Shown: one piece after another, positions 1 to 5,760 of the stretch
How the letters are laid out: each line of letters opens with the position of its first letter
Numbering within the stretch: the first letter of the stretch is position 1
NCBI GenBank assembly: GCA_949127695.1
Contig: CASBQH010000529.1
Span: forward strand, 1 to 6,825
From: Synechococcales cyanobacterium PMM_0073
GTDB taxonomy: Bacteria; Cyanobacteriota; Cyanobacteriia; Elainellales; Elainellaceae
Direction of reading: 5' to 3'
Length of the DNA: 6,825 nucleotides
Position numbers and translations under genes: made by a program
The notes under the pieces: generated by a model
What the model saw: only the letters and a program-made list of their open reading frames with translations
Database searches by the model: none
Told to the model about the DNA's origin: nothing

Positions 1-116
1 GAAAAAACCGCTGCCGCTGCTGGTCTTCCGCATCCAGCCTGCCCAAGCGCTGGCCTTGATGAGCGAACCGACAGGCTGGCTGGATGCGGAAGACCAGCAG
101 CGGCAGCGGTTTTTTC
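1..116. repeat. 39-bp perfect inverted repeat at the window edge, probable fold-back junction
   Basis: Bases 1-39 are the exact reverse complement of bases 78-116, with 38 unpaired bases between them (40-77). The right arm lies in normal RecQ coding sequence. The left arm sits where the helicase motif VI region (GRAGRDG in the family) should precede PAQALALMSEPTGW, but it encodes unrelated residues (KKPLPLLVFRI). The arms end at a short shared string, ccagcc, seen at 34-39 and, in reverse complement, at 73-78. That is what a template switch at microhomology would leave. An amplification or assembly chimera at a contig end is the likeliest explanation. A true cruciform-forming repeat is the less likely alternative. 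Confidence 0.9.
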
Positions 117-490
117 AGTCGCAGATGCGGCGGCAGCGACAGGGCGCTCAGGCTTTGCTGCGGCAGATTCCGGCGACGGGTGAGGTGAGCCTGGTGTCGC
201 GGCAGTTTCGGCAGGCTGATATTGCGCTGGCGCTGCTGCATCGCGCCGGACAGCTCACCTGGCTTGATCCATTCCACTATCAGCTTGCGCCCAATCCCAA
301 AATTCCAGGCGCTCAGGCCGCTATCGCAAAGCAAATGCAGCGCTATCTGCACAGCCGTGCCTGCCGCTGGAGCAGTTTGCTAGAGGCATTCGGCTTTGGC
401 CAAGAAGTCACCCACTGCGGCCATTGTGACCGCTGTAACCGCAGGGATCGCTGTAACCGCAGATCTAAGCCAGCACCGTCATGCCGCTGA
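2..490 (+). CDS. recQ: RecQ-family ATP-dependent DNA helicase, C-terminal part only
   Basis: This is the 3' end of a RecQ-type 3'-5' DNA helicase, a family that unwinds structured DNA in recombination and repair. The helicase core lies outside the window. Recognisable sequence starts near codon 38 (PAQALALMSEPTGWLD, just after motif VI in relatives). A basic, Gln-rich helical stretch follows, then a segment with LLHRAGQLTWLDPFHYQL, then the zinc knuckle. Its four cysteines are encoded at 362, 416, 425 and 434, in the pattern CRW...CGHCDRC. The distance from motif VI to the first cysteine is about 109 residues, roughly 60 more than in E. coli RecQ as I recall it. There is no HRDC domain after the knuckle. 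The last 17 or so residues are basic and contain a duplicated DRCNRR. The stop lies 26 bp inside the convergent Nudix gene. The frame is open to the left edge, but codons before about 38 belong to the inverted-repeat arm and should not be trusted. Confidence 0.85.
   Translation, partial: KKPLPLLVFRIQPAQALALMSEPTGWLDAEDQQRQRFFQSQMRRQRQGAQALLRQIPATGEVSLVSRQFRQADIALALLHRAGQLTWLDPFHYQLAPNPKIPGAQAAIAKQMQRYLHSRACRWSSLLEAFGFGQEVTHCGHCDRCNRRDRCNRRSKPAPSCR
428..463 (+). repeat. 18-bp tandem duplication in the recQ tail
   Basis: Bases 428-445 and 446-463 are adjacent 18-base copies differing at two positions (c430/t448 and g445/a463). In the recQ frame each encodes DRCNRR, so the last zinc-knuckle cysteine (codon at 434) is repeated at 452. 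The duplication keeps the frame and lies directly before the overlap with the Nudix gene. Confidence 0.85.
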
Positions 491-962
491 AATAGTCTTG
501 GAGCTGGCGGTCATGGTCGTGAGATAGTTCGCCCTGCGGAATTTCTGCCAGGGCAAAGGCGCGAATATCTAAAATTTCGAGCGTGTCATGCACCTGCATT
601 TCGCCGTCAACGCTGGCTTCAATCACAATGCAGATCGAATGGAAGCGAGGGTCGCGCTTTGGATCAGAGTAGACCCCAACTAGGCGATTAATTTTAACCA
701 GGTTTAACCCAGTTTCTTCGGCTAGCTCGCGCTTGGTAGAGCTAGGAATATCTTCGCCCCAGTCTACGATGCCACCAGGCAGGCTCCAGCGTCCGTTATC
801 CCGCCGCCGCACCAGCACAATTCGCCCATCAGGCAAGACTGGGATGATGCTGGTGCCGGTGATGGGATGGCGAAAGATTAAGCCCACTGCGGTTTGCAGC
901 AGTCGCCAGATTTGGAGCGCCGGATTGGGCTGTTCGCGGGGTGATTCTAATTCGTGGGTCAT
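465..962 (-). CDS. Nudix hydrolase
   Basis: This is a 165-residue Nudix-fold pyrophosphohydrolase, predicted to cleave a nucleoside diphosphate linked to another group. The Nudix box (GX5EX7REUXEEXGU) is complete at residues 64-86: Gly64, Glu70 and the RELAEETGL end, with Glu82 and Glu83 as metal ligands. Before it lie two β-strands (TSIIPVLPDGRIVLVRR) and WSLPGG. After it come VGVYSDPKRDP and a C-terminal LSHDHDRQLQDY. As I recall, this ending is shared by cyanobacterial relatives. The substrate (ADP-ribose, an oxidised nucleotide, NADH) cannot be read from the sequence. An in-frame TAG 9-11 bases upstream makes the ATG at 962 the first possible ATG. There is no Shine-Dalgarno sequence on this strand. 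The gene follows the peroxiredoxin gene by 54 bp on the same strand, so co-transcription is likely. Its 3' end overlaps recQ tail-to-tail. Confidence 0.92.
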   Translation of the reverse strand: MTHELESPREQPNPALQIWRLLQTAVGLIFRHPITGTSIIPVLPDGRIVLVRRRDNGRWSLPGGIVDWGEDIPSSTKRELAEETGLNLVKINRLVGVYSDPKRDPRFHSICIVIEASVDGEMQVHDTLEILDIRAFALAEIPQGELSHDHDRQLQDYFSGMTVLA

Positions 963-1016
963 ATCAGGCTAGGAGGGGTTGAGCGGCGATGATCGTGAAA
1001 GCATAAACGGCTCAAT

Positions 1017-1493
1017 TCAAACGGCTGAATCTTGTCTGCTCAAATCGCTCAGGATCGCTGCGGCATGGGGTTCGGGCTTAACTTTAAGATAGATTTTCTC
1101 AATCTTGCCCGCCGGATCAATCACAAAGGTATTGCGGCTGATGCCCATATATTCTTTGCCCATGAACTTTTTCAGCCCATAGCTCTCATACAGTGCCGCA
1201 ACTTGTCCATCCGCATCAGACAACAGCAAAAACGGTAAATTAAACTTCTGGATAAACTTACTGTGAGACTTAGCATCGTCGGTGCTAACGCCTATGACCA
1301 TCATATCCTGTGCTTGATACTGCTCAAATGCGTCGCGAAATCCGCAGGCTTCTTTGGTGCAACCCGGCGTATTGTCACGCGGATAGAAGTAGAGTACGAC
1401 GCGCTGGCCTCGGAAATCAGCCAGCTTTACCAAGGTGCCGTTCGCGTCAGGCAGACTGAAGTCAGGGGCGACATCTCCCGGTTTTAATCCCAT
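1017..1493 (-). CDS. bcp: peroxiredoxin Q (BCP family thiol peroxidase)
   Basis: This is a 158-residue peroxiredoxin of the BCP/PrxQ class. It reduces hydrogen peroxide and organic hydroperoxides using electrons from thioredoxin, and no signal peptide is seen, so it is cytosolic. The active-site segment [16 protein letters not shown] gives peroxidatic Cys45 and resolving Cys50. This CX4C spacing is typical of atypical 2-Cys PrxQ enzymes that form an intramolecular disulfide. Thr42 and Arg120 ([10 protein letters not shown]) complete the usual peroxide-activating site. The N-terminal [14 protein letters not shown] and the length match the family. The start at 1493 gives the expected N-terminus, and no clear ribosome-binding site precedes it. 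The gene leads the peroxiredoxin-Nudix pair and is divergent from the folate enzyme gene. A short imperfect repeat of aaacggct (1005-1012 and 1019-1026) straddles its stop codon. Confidence 0.95.
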   Translation of the reverse strand: MGLKPGDVAPDFSLPDANGTLVKLADFRGQRVVLYFYPRDNTPGCTKEACGFRDAFEQYQAQDMMVIGVSTDDAKSHSKFIQKFNLPFLLLSDADGQVAALYESYGLKKFMGKEYMGISRNTFVIDPAGKIEKIYLKVKPEPHAAAILSDLSRQDSAV

Positions 1494-1597
1494 AAAGTCA
1501 GACGAGTTTAGTCATACTAGGGCGACTTAATCTTTCCGATTGTAGGCCGAATTATCAAGAATGCCTAATTTGAGGCAGCGTTACTGGCAAAGGCAAC
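1494..1597. promoter_or_regulatory. divergent promoter region between peroxiredoxin and folate cyclo-ligase genes
   Basis: This 104-bp gap between divergent starts must hold promoters for both sides. On the minus strand TACAAT (complement of 1539-1544) is a good -10 candidate about 45 bases before the peroxiredoxin start, but no convincing -35 hexamer lies 16-18 bases upstream of it. A small dyad, TGCCT-6-AGGCA, lies at 1562-1577 and could be chance. On the plus strand AAAGG at 1589-1593 is a weak ribosome-binding site for the cyclo-ligase. The exact sites are guesses. Confidence 0.4.
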
Positions 1598-2182
1598 ATG
1601 CAAAACCCAGATCCATCTAGCCCAAAACCTCAGCTCCGGCGCTCGCTGCTGCAACTGCGTCAGACAATGCCCTCGGCAGTTTGGCAGCAAAAGAGCCAGC
1701 AGATCTGCGCGCAGCTTCAGCAGTCTGGCTGGCTGCATCAGGCGCGAACTGTTTTGGCTTATTCTAGCCTGCGTCAAGAGCCGGACTTGAGTTCGCTGAT
1801 GGTTCAATTAAACGCGATCAGCTGGGGCTTACCGCGCTGCGTTGGCCAAGCCCTGAGCTGGCATCTTTGGCAGCCTGAGCATTCACTGCAAGCTGGCCGC
1901 TATGGCATTCTTGAACCGACTGCCAGCGCCCCTCAAATCACGGCGGCTGAGGTGGATTTAATTTTAGTGCCTGCTGTGGCCTGCGACCGCCAGGGCTATC
2001 GGTTGGGCTATGGCGGCGGCTTTTATGACCGGCTGTTGAGCCAGCCCGACTGGCGCAGCATTCCGACAATTGGGATTATCTTTGAGTTTACGCTCTTGCC
2101 AGCGCTGCCGACCGAAGCTTGGGACTGGCCGTTGCAGGCTGTTTGCACAGAGGCTGGGCTGTTTGCACCCGCCCGCCTCTAA
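1598..2182 (+). CDS. ygfA: 5-formyltetrahydrofolate cyclo-ligase (5,10-methenyl-THF synthetase)
   Basis: This is a 194-residue enzyme predicted to convert 5-formyltetrahydrofolate to 5,10-methenyltetrahydrofolate using ATP, returning the storage form of folate to one-carbon metabolism in the cytosol. The family's landmarks appear in order. First is the N-terminal basic helix with LRRSLLQLRQ (residues 13-22), then YSSLRQEPDL (55-64, with Glu61 at the usual folate-contacting position). Next is YGILEP (102-107). Last is the signature CDRQGYRLGYGGGFYDR (129-145), the ATP/phosphate-binding part. Length is normal for the family. The ATG at 1598 is preceded by a weak AAAGG. The gene appears monocistronic. 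Its TAA overlaps the stop of the convergent ABC ATPase gene by 4 bp (2179-2182). Confidence 0.93.
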   Translation: MQNPDPSSPKPQLRRSLLQLRQTMPSAVWQQKSQQICAQLQQSGWLHQARTVLAYSSLRQEPDLSSLMVQLNAISWGLPRCVGQALSWHLWQPEHSLQAGRYGILEPTASAPQITAAEVDLILVPAVACDRQGYRLGYGGGFYDRLLSQPDWRSIPTIGIIFEFTLLPALPTEAWDWPLQAVCTEAGLFAPARL

Positions 2183-3030
2183 TCCAGATTTCTGCCCGTC
2201 AGCTCAACAAAAATATCTTCGAGGTTGGTGGGGCGCAGCATCATGCCCGTTTTGTCAGGCTGCTGCTCCAAAAACTCTTTGGCCGCCTGCATTGTCGGGA
2301 AAAACTGGTAGTCCCAGCGCTCGCCCTGCTGCTGCATCACCAGCCCTTCACCATGCTGACGGCGCAGTTCTTCAAAGCTGCCCAGCGCAATCAGCTTGCC
2401 GCCGTCTAAAATGCCGATGCGGTTGCAAAGGTACTCCACCTCGTCCATGTAATGCGTGGTGAGCAAAACTGTCATACCCTGCTGGTTGAGGCTTTTGATA
2501 ATTTCCCAGAGCCGTCGCCGCGCCTGGGGATCAAGCCCAACCGTGGGTTCGTCCAAAAACAAAATCTGCGGCTGATGCAGCAAGGCTCTAGCAATCTGCA
2601 AGCGCCGCTTCATGCCGCCAGAGAGCGTTTTGGCTAAATCGGCCTTGCGGTCGCGCAGCTCCACATAGTCTAGACAGCGGTCAATTTCGGCTTGGCGACG
2701 CGAGGCCGGAATATGGTGCATCCGCCCGTGATATTCCATATTTTCCCAGACGGTCAAATCGGCATCGACGCTGGTCTGCTGGAGCACCACGCCAATTTGC
2801 CGCTTTACCCCAAACGGCTGTCGCACTACGTCATAGCCCGCCACGACAATATCGCCCTGCGTCGGGCGAGTCAGCGTCGTCAGCATCCGAATCGTGGTCG
2901 ATTTTCCGGCTCCGTTCGGACCCAGCAGGCCAAAGATTTCGCCCGGTTCGATCCGCAGCGACAGATCGTCTACCACCGAGACATCGTTGTAGACCTTGTG
3001 AACATTTTGCAGACAGACGGCGGCTGGCAT
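2179..3030 (-). CDS. ABC transporter ATP-binding protein, DrrA/CcmA-like (ABC-2 exporter type)
   Basis: This is a 283-residue nucleotide-binding subunit, predicted to drive an ABC-2 type exporter from the cytoplasmic face of the membrane. Visible motifs are Walker A GPNGAGKST (37-45), a Q-loop in VVLQQTS (82-87), signature LSGGM (136-140), Walker B ILFLDEP (156-162), and the switch His193 in TTHYMDE. The C-terminal extension ends TNLEDIFVELTGR, a pattern common in DrrA-type ATPases. All catalytic residues are present. The gene follows the S9 peptidase after 26 bp, with GAGG upstream on the coding strand, so it is probably the last gene of that transcription unit. No permease gene is adjacent: upstream is the peptidase and downstream is the convergent folate gene. 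Its membrane partner must be encoded elsewhere, and its cargo cannot be predicted. Confidence 0.93.
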   Translation of the reverse strand: MPAAVCLQNVHKVYNDVSVVDDLSLRIEPGEIFGLLGPNGAGKSTTIRMLTTLTRPTQGDIVVAGYDVVRQPFGVKRQIGVVLQQTSVDADLTVWENMEYHGRMHHIPASRRQAEIDRCLDYVELRDRKADLAKTLSGGMKRRLQIARALLHQPQILFLDEPTVGLDPQARRRLWEIIKSLNQQGMTVLLTTHYMDEVEYLCNRIGILDGGKLIALGSFEELRRQHGEGLVMQQQGERWDYQFFPTMQAAKEFLEQQPDKTGMMLRPTNLEDIFVELTGRNLD

Positions 3031-3056
3031 GGGCTTGAATCAACCTCAGTAGCGGG

Positions 3057-5027
3057 TTAGGGCAGGTTTTCGATCACCACGGGCGGCAGCGGCTCAGCAA
3101 GCTCGAAGCCAAACACCCTGGCATAGAAATAGAGTTCGCTATCTAGGGCGCGCTTAATATTTTCGGCCTTGCGGAAGCCATGCTGCTCCCCTTCAAACAA
3201 AATATAGGCCACCGGCAGCCCCTTTTGGCGCAGAATATCCACCATCATTTCGGCCTGGTTCGGCGGCACAATTTTGTCTTCGTCGCCCTGGAAAAAAATC
3301 AGCGGGCAGGCCAACTGACTGGCTGAGGCAATCGGCGAACGCTGCTGATAGATCGCCTGCTGTTCTGGATATTTGCCAATTAGCCCATCCAGATAGCGCG
3401 ATTCAAACTTATGCGTATCTCGCGCCAGCGCCTCTAGATCGCTAACGCCATAGTAGCTGGCTCCGGCTTTGAAAGTGTCGCGAAAGGTGAGCGCCGCCAG
3501 CGTGGTATAGCCGCCAGCGCTGCCGCCGTCAATGCAGAGCCGCTCAGGATCGGCCAGCCCTTTTGCGACCAGATACTTTGCGCCATTCACGCAGTCATCG
3601 ACATCGACAATCCCCCAGCGCCCCTTCAGCCGTTCGCGGTACTCGCGCCCATAGCCGGTGCTGCCGCCATAGTTCACGTCCAGGATGGCGATGCCGCGAC
3701 TCGTCCAATATTGAATGCTGGGGTTGAATGAGGCTGAAGTGGACGCCGTAGGCCCCCCATGACTTTTAACGAGCAGCGGCGGGCGTTCGGCCTCTGGGGC
3801 AGAGTAGTCCTGGTTTTGGGGCGCGTAGTAGAAGCCGTAGGCGGTGAGGCCATCGGCGGTCGGAAATTCAATCGCGGCGGGGGCAGAAATATAGCCTGAC
3901 TCGATTTCGATCCGGCTGGAGCGGCGCAGCGTTTTGAGTTCGCCCGTTTGTAGATTGAGCCGCACTAGCGCGCTGGGGCTAGTCGCCATACCGCCAATAA
4001 ACACCGCATGACCTGCTGCCACCTTGAGGCCGCTGATTGCCGAAAACGGCTGGCTGATTTCGCTTAGCTCCAGCGTGATCGTACCCAGCCGCGCCAGATG
4101 CTGCACCCCAGCCTCAACATAGGTGCAGATTAGGCTCTCAGCCGACTCGAAGCCGTAGGTGGTCATGTCAAACACCCAGAGCGGCAGGCCAAATTCGGCG
4201 GCTTTGGGGCAGAGCGGCTCGATTTGCTCAGGGCTTGATCCCGGCAGCCAGCGGTAGAGGTTCCACCAGTTTGTGCAGTCGCTGATGAAATAGAGCCTGC
4301 CATCTGGCGACCATTCTGGCTGAAACACCGACTCGCTGAGGCCGCCCGCAACTTTCTGCGCCTTGCCCAATTGGCCATCAGCGTTGACTGGCGCGACCCA
4401 TAGCTCTGTGCCGTCCCAGGGCATGTTGGGGTGATTCCAGCTCAGCCAGCAAAGCAACCTGCCGTCTGGGCTGAGGCGTGGCGCAGCATAAAAATCCTGG
4501 CCTGATACCAGAATTTTGCCCGCATCTGGGCTGGCCAAATCAATTGCCACAATGCTGTTGACTGGCTCAGGTGGGGCTGGCAGACTTGCAGGAGAGCTAT
4601 GGTCTTCGCGGACGCAGATCAGCCGATGCCGAGCTGGATCGACTATCGCATCCGCGTAGCGATAGCCTGTGGGCGTCAGCGCGACGGGAAAGCCTTCCGC
4701 AACGCTATCTGAGACTTGAGCCGACTGCTGGTACAGCCGCTGATCGGCAAAGTTAGAAAAGTAAATCTGGTCAGCGGCCACCTGATAAGCGCCGCCGCCA
4801 TATTCATGCACCCGCGTCCGCACGTTAAACGGCTCTAGCGCCATATCAGCCTCTTGACCAGCCGCCCAGCGCACCATGACGCTGCGGCCTCCTTCAACGG
4901 GGCGGCTTTCGCTCCAGTAAACCTCGGCACCATCTAGCCGGATTTCACCGAGCCGAATACTGCCCGCCACAATCAGATCAGAGGTGATGGGGGATTTCCA
5001 ACTGCCGTAGGGTGCGAGTTTGGGCAT
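3057..5027 (-). CDS. S9 family peptidase (prolyl oligopeptidase / acylaminoacyl-peptidase type)
   Basis: This is a 656-residue serine peptidase predicted to cleave short peptides. The first ~380 residues look like a β-propeller of TolB/DPP-IV type, with blade motifs such as [13 protein letters not shown] (185-197) and [11 protein letters not shown] (239-249). A propeller of this kind restricts access to small substrates. The C-terminal ~270 residues are an α/β-hydrolase: KSHGGPTAS (421-429, oxyanion region), [10 protein letters not shown], and the nucleophile motif GGSAGGY with Ser503. Asp584 ([12 protein letters not shown]) and His616 (EGEQHGF) complete the triad. Length is typical. No signal peptide or membrane segment is seen, so it is probably cytosolic. 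An in-frame stop at 5052-5054 limits the start, making the ATG at 5027 the natural choice. It lies 81 bp after the cupin gene and 26 bp before the ABC gene. Its start codon is in one arm of an 11-bp inverted repeat. Endo- versus aminopeptidase activity cannot be decided. Confidence 0.93.
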   Translation of the reverse strand: MPKLAPYGSWKSPITSDLIVAGSIRLGEIRLDGAEVYWSESRPVEGGRSVMVRWAAGQEADMALEPFNVRTRVHEYGGGAYQVAADQIYFSNFADQRLYQQSAQVSDSVAEGFPVALTPTGYRYADAIVDPARHRLICVREDHSSPASLPAPPEPVNSIVAIDLASPDAGKILVSGQDFYAAPRLSPDGRLLCWLSWNHPNMPWDGTELWVAPVNADGQLGKAQKVAGGLSESVFQPEWSPDGRLYFISDCTNWWNLYRWLPGSSPEQIEPLCPKAAEFGLPLWVFDMTTYGFESAESLICTYVEAGVQHLARLGTITLELSEISQPFSAISGLKVAAGHAVFIGGMATSPSALVRLNLQTGELKTLRRSSRIEIESGYISAPAAIEFPTADGLTAYGFYYAPQNQDYSAPEAERPPLLVKSHGGPTASTSASFNPSIQYWTSRGIAILDVNYGGSTGYGREYRERLKGRWGIVDVDDCVNGAKYLVAKGLADPERLCIDGGSAGGYTTLAALTFRDTFKAGASYYGVSDLEALARDTHKFESRYLDGLIGKYPEQQAIYQQRSPIASASQLACPLIFFQGDEDKIVPPNQAEMMVDILRQKGLPVAYILFEGEQHGFRKAENIKRALDSELYFYARVFGFELAEPLPPVVIENLP

Positions 5028-5096
5028 GGTCTGTGCAGCTTGAGCAACTTTTCAAGTCTACCGCAGCCCCATTGCAATCTTGATAATGCCCAAACT
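5017..5096 (-). promoter_or_regulatory. 11-bp inverted repeat covering the S9 peptidase start codon
   Basis: Bases 5017-5027 (agtttgggcat) and 5086-5096 (atgcccaaact) are perfect reverse complements 58 bp apart. On the transcribed strand the upstream copy reads AGUUUGGGCAU in the leader. It can pair with AUGCCCAAACU, which is the peptidase start codon plus its next eight bases. The leader copy begins 12 bases after the cupin stop codon. A long-range hairpin here would hide the start codon. The pairing is seen in the sequence; a regulatory role is inference. Confidence 0.5.
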
Positions 5097-5108
5097 GACG
5101 CTCCAAAT

Positions 5109-5600
5109 CTAGGCCGCTCTCAGCTGGAAATGCTCAAACCCGTGGCGATGTGGCAGCGGGGCAGACTGCGAGGTGGCCTGCATCAGCAGCGGGATTTCAG
5201 CGCTGTTATAGACCCGAAATTCGGTTTCTAGATTAGCTGCTGCATCCCGCACCGCTTGATTCAGCACCAGCGAGCCGTCTGGGTCAGAAACCGAGCGGTG
5301 AAACGTGCCCGGTGGAATTCGCAGAATATCGCCATTCGCCTGTAGACGCACCAGATGAAATGGATTCTCCCAGCTCAGATTGACCAGATAAAAGCTGCGG
5401 CCACCGCTGAGCGCCAGCAGATTGTCCTCTTGGTGAGAATGCATATAAAACTGCCAGCAGCCTTCTGGACTGTTGTTGGGGCTGGTGGCAGGGCCATCGT
5501 GAAACACCAGATCGCGGGCGTTAGAATTGGCGATTGTGATGTCAAAAAAACGAACGCTGGGCGTATCGCGAAACTTCTCGTATGGTATCAGTTGAAACAT
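5109..5600 (-). CDS. small single-domain cupin-fold protein of unknown function
   Basis: This is a 163-residue protein I cannot name more precisely than a cupin-like family, which I believe also occurs in other cyanobacteria. Cupin motif 2 is clear at residues 90-101: GDILRIPPGTFH, fitting G(X)5PXG(X)2H, with His101. Motif 1 is represented by MHSHQEDNLLALSGG (53-67). His54 and His56 are potential metal ligands, but the acidic residue is Glu58, closer than the usual HXH(X)3-4E. The N-terminal FFDITIANSNARDLVFHDG and the central FYLVNLSWENPFHLVRL read as β-strands. The tail HRHGFEHF adds further histidines. No signal peptide is seen. It could be a small metalloenzyme or a ligand-binding sensor. 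It is the first gene of the minus-strand cluster with the S9 peptidase and ABC ATPase, and divergent from the LysR gene. No in-frame ATG lies upstream before a stop, so the ATG at 5600 is secure. There is no clear Shine-Dalgarno sequence. Confidence 0.75.
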   Translation of the reverse strand: MFQLIPYEKFRDTPSVRFFDITIANSNARDLVFHDGPATSPNNSPEGCWQFYMHSHQEDNLLALSGGRSFYLVNLSWENPFHLVRLQANGDILRIPPGTFHRSVSDPDGSLVLNQAVRDAAANLETEFRVYNSAEIPLLMQATSQSAPLPHRHGFEHFQLRAA

Positions 5601-5644
5601 AACGGTAAGACTGTCGGCGGTGAGACAGATCAGAAACTGCGAAG

Positions 5645-5669
5645 AACTTAATGTTTTGCAAAACTTAAT
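5645..5669. promoter_or_regulatory. palindrome within direct repeats, candidate LysR operator
   Basis: The perfect palindrome GTTTTGCAAAAC spans 5653-5664. Two exact copies of AACTTAAT, at 5645-5652 and 5662-5669, flank or overlap it with a 17-bp pitch. LysR-family sites are commonly interrupted dyads in AT-rich sequence between divergent genes, so this is the best operator candidate here. Binding is inference. Confidence 0.4.
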
Positions 5670-5709
5670 TTGCTGACTCTAGGCTAACGTTCCCCGCAAT
5701 CGGGATCAA

Positions 5710-5723
5710 AATCGATATCGATT
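5710..5723. promoter_or_regulatory. 14-bp perfect palindrome AATCGATATCGATT
   Basis: The palindrome is perfect over 14 bases and does not extend further. It lies 34 bp before the chosen LysR start codon, where a bound protein could block transcription of the regulator gene. It is a second candidate operator, distinct in sequence from the one at 5653-5664. Confidence 0.35.
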
Positions 5724-5730
5724 CACCGTT

Positions 5731-5760
5731 ATGCAAAAATCGGATGGATGCATCGAATGA
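5731..5760 (+). other. possible 9-codon leader ORF ending in the LysR start codon
   Basis: An ATG at 5731 opens a short frame encoding MQKSDGCIE and stops at TGA 5758-5760. The stop overlaps the LysR ATG (5757) in an ATGA arrangement typical of translational coupling. The ATG is preceded by ACCGTT, exactly as the cupin start is on the other strand. No strong ribosome-binding site is seen. It may be chance. Confidence 0.25.

Larger units (their letters stand above)
5601..5756. promoter_or_regulatory. divergent control region between the cupin and LysR genes
   Basis: This ~150-bp region separates the cupin start from the LysR-type regulator start. It is AT-richer than its flanks in the middle. 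It holds a 12-bp palindrome inside direct repeats (5645-5669), a 14-bp palindrome (5710-5723), and a copy of ACCGTTATG near each edge, on opposite strands. A weak stem, CTGTC-8-GACAG (5611-5628), lies in the cupin leader. LysR-type regulators usually bind such divergent regions, repress their own gene and control the facing gene. The layout fits this, but no confident -35/-10 pair was found for either direction. Confidence 0.6.

Noticed and set aside
971..991. AGGAGG on the plus strand followed by an ATG, suggesting a small gene
   Set aside because: The frame from the ATG at 989 ends after five codons. The string lies on the strand opposite the Nudix gene, so it cannot serve that gene.
1005..1032. 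Imperfect tandem repeat of aaacggct at the end of the peroxiredoxin gene
   Set aside because: Only 11 of 14 bases match, there are only two copies, and there is no obvious structure. This is weak enough to be chance.
1562..1577. Small dyad TGCCT-AATTTG-AGGCA in the divergent region
   Set aside because: Arms of five bases are expected by chance in a window this size, and there is no regulator context to support it.
2119..2409. 96-codon plus-strand frame across the folate/ABC gene junction
   Set aside because: It overlaps two confident genes in other frames, has no family resemblance, and has no ribosome-binding site that I could see.
5355..5651. 98-codon plus-strand frame antisense to the cupin gene and its leader
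   Set aside because: It lacks recognisable domains and lies opposite a well-supported cupin gene. Its length is explained by the complement of that coding sequence.
5748..5756. Earlier ATG as the LysR start, adding MHR
   Set aside because: It is possible, but the family N-terminus normally begins near MNLxxLR, and no ribosome-binding site favours the earlier codon.
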